From assembly GCA_016649835.1 (NCBI GenBank), contig JAENWX010000004.1, forward strand, positions 1 to 33,337: 33,337 bases of DNA, written 5' to 3'. The first letter of the stretch is position 1, and each line of letters starts with the position of its first letter. The notes under the pieces were generated by a model that was not told the DNA's origin, ran no database searches, and was given only the letters and a program-made list of their open reading frames with translations. Positions 18,656 to 25,739 of the stretch are shown piece after piece. This DNA is from Minisyncoccota bacterium (GTDB taxonomy: Bacteria > Patescibacteriota > Minisyncoccia > Phycocordibacterales > UBA9973). The position numbers and the translations under genes were made by a program.

Positions 18656-19482
18656 TTATTTAACCAAACTAATACTCTATATCCCACAAATTTACCAGCG
18701 TCATTTTGCCGAGGAGTAAAACATATTTCATCGTATTTGATTTTATTATTAAAACCATTTTCTGTTTGACCCTTAATACGATAAGACTCTTCTTTTTCTG
18801 AAAAATTACCAAAGGCTTTTTTACTTTCTATTCTTCTTTCTTCGGGTACATAATCAAAATAACTTTTACCTATAAATGAATCTTGACTAACTCCTAATAT
18901 TTTTTCTGCTGATGGAGAAACATATTGTATTATTCCATTTTTATCTATATCAAAACAAAAATCACAAGATGATTCTAATTCTTCACTTGTATTATCTTTT
19001 ATAATTTTACTTTCAATAATATATTTTTTTAATTCTGCCGCAAGTAAAACATACCTCTCTTTATTTGTAGGTTGATATAATCTAATAGTTATAGTAACAG
19101 GAATTTCACGACCACTTTTATTTTTGTGTGTGGTATTAAATTTAAAATAATTATCTTGATTTAAAACAGAATTAGAATTTAAAAACATTTTAGTTATTTC
19201 TGGGGATATAACTGGACTCAGTTTAATGTAATTTAAACCAATTAATTCTTCGTGTGAATAGCCTAAAATAAGAGAAGCTGAATTACTAATGTTACTTATT
19301 ACTCCCTTATTATTAATAATAAGTAAATAATGATTTTCATCATCCGCAAGTTTTATATTTCCGATTTTATTAATATAACCACATTTTTTACATTTTATTT
19401 CTAATTGCCCATCAAAAAATATTCCTTTTAGTAAAAGTTTTCCACAACTGCATCTTTGCTCGTTTAAAAATAGTGTATCCAT
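18640..19482 (-). CDS. Com-like zinc-finger plus tandem PAS domain protein, possibly C-terminally truncated
   Basis: CSCGKLLLKGIFFDGQLEIKCKKCGYINKI; PAS motifs LLIINNKGVISNISNSASLILGYSHEELIGLNY and DFCFDIDKNGIIQYVSPSAEKILGVSQDSFIGKSYFDYV. Confidence 0.75.
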   Translation of the reverse strand: MDTLFLNEQRCSCGKLLLKGIFFDGQLEIKCKKCGYINKIGNIKLADDENHYLLIINNKGVISNISNSASLILGYSHEELIGLNYIKLSPVISPEITKMFLNSNSVLNQDNYFKFNTTHKNKSGREIPVTITIRLYQPTNKERYVLLAAELKKYIIESKIIKDNTSEELESSCDFCFDIDKNGIIQYVSPSAEKILGVSQDSFIGKSYFDYVPEERRIESKKAFGNFSEKEESYRIKGQTENGFNNKIKYDEICFTPRQNDAGKFVGYRVLVWLNNLNQT

Positions 19483-19683
19483 ATATAATATATAAAAAAA
19501 ATTGAGCTTCTCGAGCCTCTAAGCTTAAAAATAAATATTTAAAACTAAATAAAAATAGTATGGAGAGAGGGAAAACTTCTAGGGTTTCATGCTCTTATAT
19601 TGTATCACTCTTTTATGAAAAATAAAGTTATCCACATATTCTATAATTACCTTTAATACATGGCTTTTAAGAGTTAACTCAAT

Positions 19684-19713
19684 TTGATTTTTATGCCTCA
19701 TTTGTTTTATAAT
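19684..19713 (+). promoter_or_regulatory. Candidate promoter for the 55-aa ORF
   Basis: TTGATT - 18 nt - TATAAT. Confidence 0.5.
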
Positions 19714-19774
19714 TATTAATGTAAATAATTAAAACTAGAGCTAGTCTCTCTAATTTAAAACTAAATTTTTTAGT

Positions 19775-19942
19775 ATGAAAAATACAATTAAAAAAGGAGG
19801 CCAATTAAAAGTTAATAAAGGAAGAGTAAAAAATAACGAAATGTTTAGTGCACATAGACTTGACCCAGATGATAAAAATTTTGCAAACAAACCAGCCAAA
19901 AAGAAACTTCAAGTAAATCAAATAGCAAAAAGATATTTGTAG
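19775..19942 (+). CDS. Small basic hypothetical protein (55 aa)
   Basis: MKNTIKKGGQLKVNKGRVKNNEMFSAHRLDPDDKNFANKPAKKKLQVNQIAKRYL; upstream promoter candidate and immediate downstream terminator; below the ORF-track cutoff. Confidence 0.55.
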   Translation: MKNTIKKGGQLKVNKGRVKNNEMFSAHRLDPDDKNFANKPAKKKLQVNQIAKRYL

Positions 19943-19944
19943 CT

Positions 19945-19990
19945 ATAAATCAAAAACCCCACAGGTATACCTGTGGGGTTTTTGATTTAT
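19945..19990. terminator. Perfect 46-nt palindrome, bidirectional terminator
   Basis: ATAAATCAAAAACCCCACAGGTA/TACCTGTGGGGTTTTTGATTTAT, between the convergent small ORF and rseP. Confidence 0.9.
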
Positions 19991-20000
19991 AAAATTTATT

Positions 20001-21107
20001 TTATAGTAGCTTAACTATATCGTGATAAGTTATTACAACCATCAAAACCATTAGTAAACCAAATCCAACTAAATTCAATGTGTTTGCAACCTGTGGTTTT
20101 ATACGTGAGCCTTTTATTTTTTCAATTAAAAGGAATAGAAGTCTTCCTCCGTCTAAAGCTGGAAACGGAATAAGATTTATAACAGCGAGGTTGATAGATA
20201 TAAGAGCAGTAAATGAAAGTAAATATATAAATCCAAACTTTGCTGCGTCACCTACAACTCCCACAATACCAACAGGACCAGTAAGTGTAGACATATCACC
20301 TTGGCCAATAAGTGCGCCGTAAATTAAATTATAGAAACCTACAAGAGTAGAAACCATTATGCTTCCTGTTAATTTCAAACCTTCCCATACGGCTTGGTGT
20401 ATAGGCAGCTGTAAAGTCCCTATTGTATCCATAGAAATTCCTATCATAGCTACATCACTTTTATTATTTATTTTTGGAGTAACAATAACTTCCATAGGTT
20501 CTTGTCCTCTAATAAGTGATACTTTTATCTCTTCATTTCCATGAGATTTTACAAATGACTGTAAACTTTCTGCAGAAATCTCTGGGAATGAAAGTAATGT
20601 TGAGTCTGTAGCTGTTGCTAATGAAGCAATTTTATCCCCTGTTTTAAGGCCACCAATTTCTGCTGGTGAACTTGTTAACACGCTAGTTACCGTAAGAGCT
20701 TGGTTTTCTACAATAGAGCCAGCTGGTGCTGCCCCTAAAGAAGTTGGCAAACCTGACATAAAACCTACCGAGAGAAGTAACCATGCAACTAAAAAGTTCA
20801 TTGCTACTCCAGCAAATAAAACGGCAGCTTGTATGTAGCGAGGCTTATTAACAAAACTTCGTTTACTATCTGGGCCATTAAGAGAATCTTCGTCTGGATT
20901 TTCGCCAAAAATTTTAACATAGCCACCAAGTGGTAACAGATTAAAATTGTATGTTGTTTCTCCTATTTTTTTACCAAAAAGTTTTGGAGGAAAACCAAAT
21001 GAAAATTCGTCTACTCTAATGCCTGATTTTTTGGCAACAATAAAATGCCCAAATTCATGAGACACGACAAGAACCAACAATATTATAATGAAAATTATTA
21101 TACTCAT
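20001..21107 (-). CDS. rseP: Site-2 metalloprotease RseP family, with PDZ
   Basis: VSHEFGHFIVAKKSGIRVDEFSFGFPPKLF; PDZ region; NLIPFPALDGGRLLF. Confidence 0.93.
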   Translation of the reverse strand: MSIIIFIIILLVLVVSHEFGHFIVAKKSGIRVDEFSFGFPPKLFGKKIGETTYNFNLLPLGGYVKIFGENPDEDSLNGPDSKRSFVNKPRYIQAAVLFAGVAMNFLVAWLLLSVGFMSGLPTSLGAAPAGSIVENQALTVTSVLTSSPAEIGGLKTGDKIASLATATDSTLLSFPEISAESLQSFVKSHGNEEIKVSLIRGQEPMEVIVTPKINNKSDVAMIGISMDTIGTLQLPIHQAVWEGLKLTGSIMVSTLVGFYNLIYGALIGQGDMSTLTGPVGIVGVVGDAAKFGFIYLLSFTALISINLAVINLIPFPALDGGRLLFLLIEKIKGSRIKPQVANTLNLVGFGLLMVLMVVITYHDIVKLL

Positions 21108-21110
21108 ATA

Positions 21111-21644
21111 TTAATTCATTATATCTATTTCTTTTTTATTAAAAATCGCCTCAAGTTTTTGATTGGTTTCATCAACACATTTTTGAATATCTTCTTTGCC
21201 TCGTTTTATATCATCTTCTGGTAAATCAGTGAGTTTTTCAATTTCAACTTGTCTTTCCTTTCTAACTGTAATACGAGCATCTTCAAGTTTTTCTTTTAAT
21301 ACTTTTACAAGCTTAGCGCGATTTTCTGTTGTAAGCATAGGAAAGATAACTCTAACACCATCACTATCAGATACTATAGATAGACCAAGGTCGGCCGCGG
21401 AAATAGCGTTTTCTATTTCTTTGATTTGGTTTTTGTCCCATGGTGCCACACGAAGAGTTTTTGGATCCTCTATTGTTATACCAGCTACGTTTTTTAAGGG
21501 CATGTGACTTCCATAACTTTCAATCATAACACTATCAAGCACTATAGGAGTTGCTCTCCCTGTATGCACTTGAGAATATTCTTTACTCAACCATTCCTCT
21601 GTCTTTTTTAATTCATTTTTAAAATTTTGTGTATTATATGACAT
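21111..21644 (-). CDS. frr: Ribosome recycling factor
   Basis: VHTGRATPIVLDSVMIESYGSHMPLKNVAGITIEDPKTLRVAPWDK. Start at MSYNTQNF. Confidence 0.96.
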   Translation of the reverse strand: MSYNTQNFKNELKKTEEWLSKEYSQVHTGRATPIVLDSVMIESYGSHMPLKNVAGITIEDPKTLRVAPWDKNQIKEIENAISAADLGLSIVSDSDGVRVIFPMLTTENRAKLVKVLKEKLEDARITVRKERQVEIEKLTDLPEDDIKRGKEDIQKCVDETNQKLEAIFNKKEIDIMN

Positions 21645-21717
21645 ATATTTATATTCTACTATATAATCAATTTTTTCAAAAGCTCCAAGCTTAAGAGAAA
21701 ATTCAGGATAATACATC

Positions 21718-21751
21718 CATACACATATCAACCATGGCGTATATGTGTATG
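21718..21751. repeat. Hairpin flanking the Cas2-like ORF (left copy)
   Basis: CATACACATAT-caaccatggcgt-ATATGTGTATG; 29 nt identical to the right copy. Confidence 0.85.
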
Positions 21752-21774
21752 AATGAGTATTAAATAATACTGTA

Positions 21775-22149
21775 TTATTTTTGAATGGGGTAAGATTTTT
21801 CTAGTTTGAATGTCTTTAAATTATCTCCTATTTTTATCTCTTTTAAATAATTTAAAAAATCTTTTGGTAAGGGAGATGGTCCAACCCATACACTTTTTTG
21901 GATCATTATATATCCAAATTTTATAAGATGACGACGAAACCAGTCCCTCTCTTTTTTCATATCTGATGGAATGTCATACATAACGAGCAAATTTTTAGGC
22001 TGATTATTTTTAAATGGAGACCCAAAGGAAATATTATAATAACTTCTTTTTCTATTATTCTTAATTCGAGATTTTTTATTATCTCCAAGTAAAAAAGTTG
22101 GAATTCCCAAACTATTTACCTTTACCCCTTTATAATAATGAGTATTCAT
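21775..22149 (-). CDS. Cas2/PaaX-C-like protein (solo, no HTH)
   Basis: NLLVMYDIPSDMKKERDWFRRHLIKFGYIMIQKSVWVGPSPLPKDFL; homologous to the C-terminal part of ORF 9685-10170. Confidence 0.7.
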   Translation of the reverse strand: MNTHYYKGVKVNSLGIPTFLLGDNKKSRIKNNRKRSYYNISFGSPFKNNQPKNLLVMYDIPSDMKKERDWFRRHLIKFGYIMIQKSVWVGPSPLPKDFLNYLKEIKIGDNLKTFKLEKSYPIQK

Positions 22150-22168
22150 ATTTACAAGTATATATCCT

Positions 22169-22208
22169 TACATTACACATATCAACCATGGCGTATATGT
22201 GTAATGTA
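22169..22208. repeat. Hairpin flanking the Cas2-like ORF (right copy)
   Basis: TACATTACACATAT-caaccatggcgt-ATATGTGTAATGTA, 14-bp perfect stem, same loop as left copy. Confidence 0.85.
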
Positions 22209-22317
22209 CGATGAATGGGAATTATCTATTTATATAGATATATAAATCTATATAAAATATGACAAAAAAATTCATTTAACTTGAATTTAGTTTTGGGTTT
22301 AAGTTTTGAGTTTTAAA

Positions 22318-23019
22318 TTAAATAATCAAAGATATGTGTTCTAAGATCATCTTAACCGCAGCTCCTGGTGTACTTAAATAGTCTCGACTTTTTTGCAATT
22401 CATTTAAAATAAATTTTAAATTTTCATCTTTTGTATTTTTCTTAAACTTCTCATAAATATTTTTTTCTATTTCATTTATAAATAGAGTTGCATAAAATCT
22501 CAGCTGCCCTGTATTCTCTTCACTTTTATTATTTTTTATAATTTCTGCAATTTTATTTATTCTACCGCTTGGTGATGATGAAATAAAAGACGCAACTTCT
22601 TTTTTTAATTCTAAATTAACATCTACTGATTCTTTTAGTTTAACTACATGAACCCTAGAAATAATTGTTTTTAGTAACACTGATGAATCTGGGACAATAA
22701 TAAAGAAGTGGGTGTTCGTGGCTGGCTCTTCTATTATTCTTAAAAGAGTTTGTTCGGCTTCTCTGTTGATATATTTGGTAGCGATAATACAAACTTTTTT
22801 ACCTTTAGTAATTCCGAGCTTGCTATGCCAGTCTATTATTTGCTCACTATTATCTTTTGTAAACGATTCATAAACTTGATAAAGAACATCTGGGCTTTTA
22901 CTTTCTATTTCCCCTTTTGCTTCTAAAAAACTAAGCAAAAAATCACCAGTTTTTTCAGTGTCACCTTCTATTATATAACTATGATATAAATCTTTTGGAA
23001 AATATTGTTCTAACTCCAT
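22318..23019 (-). CDS. DNA polymerase III delta'-like protein (HolB-like)
   Basis: REAEQTLLRIIEEPATNTHFFIIVPDSSVLLKTIISRVHVVKL. Start at MELEQYF. Confidence 0.75.
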   Translation of the reverse strand: MELEQYFPKDLYHSYIIEGDTEKTGDFLLSFLEAKGEIESKSPDVLYQVYESFTKDNSEQIIDWHSKLGITKGKKVCIIATKYINREAEQTLLRIIEEPATNTHFFIIVPDSSVLLKTIISRVHVVKLKESVDVNLELKKEVASFISSSPSGRINKIAEIIKNNKSEENTGQLRFYATLFINEIEKNIYEKFKKNTKDENLKFILNELQKSRDYLSTPGAAVKMILEHISLII

Positions 23020-23131
23020 ATATAAAATTCTTAATGTTTCTAGCGAAATTAAAATGTTTTTTAAGAGGTCCAACCTCTAGCTGGCTTCGGAGGTTGTACC
23101 TCTGTGGGCCAAAAGAATATTTTAATGTAGC

Positions 23132-23194
23132 TTCTTAATTTTTAGCCTGCCGGCAAGCAGGTTCTTAATTCTTAATTCTTAATTCTTAATTCTT
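23132..23194. repeat. Heptamer tandem repeat (TTCTTAA)n
   Basis: ttcttaattcttaattcttaattcttaattctt at 23162-23194, preceded by a single unit and a CCTGC-cggcaa-GCAGG hairpin. Confidence 0.85.
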
Positions 23195-23197
23195 CTA

Positions 23198-24274
23198 TCA
23201 TTGTACATTAATTGGATAAATATCAGAAAGCTCTCCTGAATAATAAAATTCATAAGCAATATCACCAAAAGTATAGTCGACATTGTTTATGTTTATAACA
23301 GAACCTCCTGTCTCAGGATTTTCTTTGGGAACTGAATAATAAAAACCAAGATTATACAAAGTCGCCAATATTTCTGGTCTTTCACTTATATCATAGCCTT
23401 GTGTTTGCCATTGAGCTATTATTTCTTTCATAAATAAACCTGTATAAAGATAGGAATAGTAGGGGTCTTTTGCGTTTGTAATTCTAGTCATTCTTTCCGA
23501 TTCAATATCTGCATTTTCAGCGTAATCCACAATATTTTCTAAATCAGGACCTAAATAAAAATGCGAATTTTTGTCTTTTAAATTAGACTCTATTATACCA
23601 ACAGTTTTAGGTTTTAAACCGGCGATTCCAAAAGAAACTTGCGACAATGAAGCTAAAATTTTTAAAGGTTCAAAATAACTTTTAAAAGATTCTCTTCTAT
23701 TGTTAAAAAATCTAAATTGCTCACCAATGATTCCACTCAATATAAGTCGTGGTGAAATATTGGCATCAGCTGCTGCCTTATTTATTACCTCTTGGTCACG
23801 AGTAAAGACTTCTTTCATCAAACTCCATTGGTCAGTGTCGGCCCAATTATATGCAGAGATAGGAATATCTAAATTTTGATATATATGTCCAGAAGTTTTA
23901 CATTTATTTATAGATAAATTATATAGGTAGTCATTTTTAAAACGCCGAGAAGCTGTTTCTACCATTTTACTTAGAAGCTCATCGCTCGCTCCGCTCGTAA
24001 GTGTTTTGTATATATTGACCGAGGTTAAAGGTGCGTATTTACTCAATACATTTATTTGGCAAATAATTTCTAAATTATTATCGGAAGTATTTTTTATAGA
24101 ATTTTTATTTTCAACATTAAAATATGAATTCCTTTCTGAGATAGAACCTTTTACATTTAACCAGCCATATTGCATCGCAACAAAGACAACAAAAAATATT
24201 ATACCTACCAAGGCAAATCCGAACAAGAATATACGAAATGTATTTCGTTTAATTTTCTTAAAATTTATAAACAT
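23198..24274 (-). CDS. Membrane-anchored lytic-transglycosylase-like protein
   Basis: N-terminal TM FRIFLFGFALVGIIFFVVFVAMQYGW; ISPRLILSGIIGEQFRFFNNRR...SFGIAGLKP...PEILATLYNLGF; overlaps the mreB stop by 1 nt. Confidence 0.5.
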   Translation of the reverse strand: MFINFKKIKRNTFRIFLFGFALVGIIFFVVFVAMQYGWLNVKGSISERNSYFNVENKNSIKNTSDNNLEIICQINVLSKYAPLTSVNIYKTLTSGASDELLSKMVETASRRFKNDYLYNLSINKCKTSGHIYQNLDIPISAYNWADTDQWSLMKEVFTRDQEVINKAAADANISPRLILSGIIGEQFRFFNNRRESFKSYFEPLKILASLSQVSFGIAGLKPKTVGIIESNLKDKNSHFYLGPDLENIVDYAENADIESERMTRITNAKDPYYSYLYTGLFMKEIIAQWQTQGYDISERPEILATLYNLGFYYSVPKENPETGGSVININNVDYTFGDIAYEFYYSGELSDIYPINVQ

Positions 24275-25287
24275 TATTTTTTACTTAAAATACTTTTTTT
24301 GTAAGTGTCTAAATGATTTAGTGCTTCTCCTGTTCCCTTTACAACACAGAGTAGAGGTTCGTCTGCAACACGAGCCTTCACTCCTGTTCGACGATAAATT
24401 AAATCCGCTAAATTTCTAATTTGAGAAGAACCACCTGTCATAATAATCCCGCCATCAATAATATCAGCTGCGAGTTCTGGTGGTGTCTGAGATAGTACAT
24501 CTTTAACCGCACCTATCATTGTTCGAAGTTCTTTGTCTATCGCGCGAACAATTTCATTTGTAGAAATTTGCGCAGTTCTTGGAAGTCCTTGTATAAAGTC
24601 GCGTCCTTTTATAGTTATAGTTATTTCTTCTTCCACAGGAACAGCGGAGCCTATTTTTACTTTTATTGCTTCTGCTGTTCTATCACCAATTGCTAAGTTG
24701 AAAGTTTTTTTAATGTAGTCGGTAATAGCCTGGTCGATTCTATCTCCAGCACATTTTACAGAAGTTGATGCTACTATTCCGCCTAGAGCTATCACAGCTA
24801 CATCGGTAGTACCTCCTCCAATATCCATTATCATATATCCGCGTGATTCTTGAATAGGAATACCTGCCCCTATAGCAGCTAGAATTGGCTCTTTCACAAC
24901 ATACGCATTTTTAGCACCTGCTCTTATTGCTGCTTCTACCACAGCTCTTCTTTCTGTGGAAGTAATTCCAGCTGGAACAGACACCATTACATCGGGTTTA
25001 AATAAATTATATTTGCCGAGAGTTTTACCAATAAAATAACGAAGCATGGCTTCTGTTACTCTGTAGTCAGCAATAACACCATCTTTCATTGGTCTATATA
25101 CAATAATACTATCTGGAGTTTTTCCAATCATTTCCTTTGCCTCAATCCCAATAGCCATTATTATGTTGTCTTGTTCGGAAACAGCAACAACGGATGGTTC
25201 ATTTAAAACAACCCCTTTTCCAGGAAGAAATACTAATGTATTAGCAGTTCCAAGATCAATACCAAGTTTTTTTGAAAAAATAGACAT
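24274..25287 (-). CDS. mreB: Rod shape-determining protein MreB
   Basis: KKLGIDLGTANTLVFLPGKGVVLNEPSVVAV...YMIMDIGGGTTDVAVIALGGIV. Confidence 0.97.
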   Translation of the reverse strand: MSIFSKKLGIDLGTANTLVFLPGKGVVLNEPSVVAVSEQDNIIMAIGIEAKEMIGKTPDSIIVYRPMKDGVIADYRVTEAMLRYFIGKTLGKYNLFKPDVMVSVPAGITSTERRAVVEAAIRAGAKNAYVVKEPILAAIGAGIPIQESRGYMIMDIGGGTTDVAVIALGGIVASTSVKCAGDRIDQAITDYIKKTFNLAIGDRTAEAIKVKIGSAVPVEEEITITIKGRDFIQGLPRTAQISTNEIVRAIDKELRTMIGAVKDVLSQTPPELAADIIDGGIIMTGGSSQIRNLADLIYRRTGVKARVADEPLLCVVKGTGEALNHLDTYKKSILSKK

Positions 25288-25401
25288 AATATGTATAAAT
25301 AACAGTGTTAGTATACCAATAAAATAGGCTTATAAGCAAATGTTAATATATTTGACTAGAAGCCTATTTTTAATTTAAAAAAATTTAAAAAATTACAGAA
25401 T

Positions 25402-25451
25402 AATCCCTTATACTCATTTATTACGATCGTAATAAATGAGTATAAGGGATT
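25402..25451. repeat. 50-bp perfect palindrome
   Basis: AATCCCTTATACTCATTTATTACGA/TCGTAATAAATGAGTATAAGGGATT, no spacer. Confidence 0.95.
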
Positions 25452-25489
25452 GCAAAAAAATAAATGGGGATGCTAATAAAAATACCACC

Positions 25490-25529
25490 AAATGACACAA
25501 ACTCAGCACGTGCAGAGTTTGTGTCATTT
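25490..25529. repeat. 40-bp near-perfect palindrome
   Basis: AAATGACACAAACTC-a-GCACGTGC-a-GAGTTTGTGTCATTT. Confidence 0.95.
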
Positions 25530-25739
25530 TATTAAAATATATATTTTTATAATTTATTACAACATACCTTAAAATAAACATAATATTGTAAGTATGATAA
25601 GATTAAATTATATGTATCCCGTAGTAGAAAATGGCATTATGTGGATACAGAACATAAGATAATTAAAAATGTGTCGAAACTTTTTATACTATTAAAATAA
25701 TAATAAAATGGCGAAGCTTATGCCATTTCTCACTACCGG

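Noticed and set aside
19501-19530. Attenuator upstream of the PAS gene (AGCTT...AAGCT then T-run)
   Set aside because: Stem only about 5 bp and composition-biased; insufficient support
25622-25737. Inverted repeat GTAGTAGAAAATGGCAT...ATGCCATTTCTCACTAC near the priA start
   Set aside because: Arms are widely separated with two mismatches; too weak in AT-rich DNA to claim function
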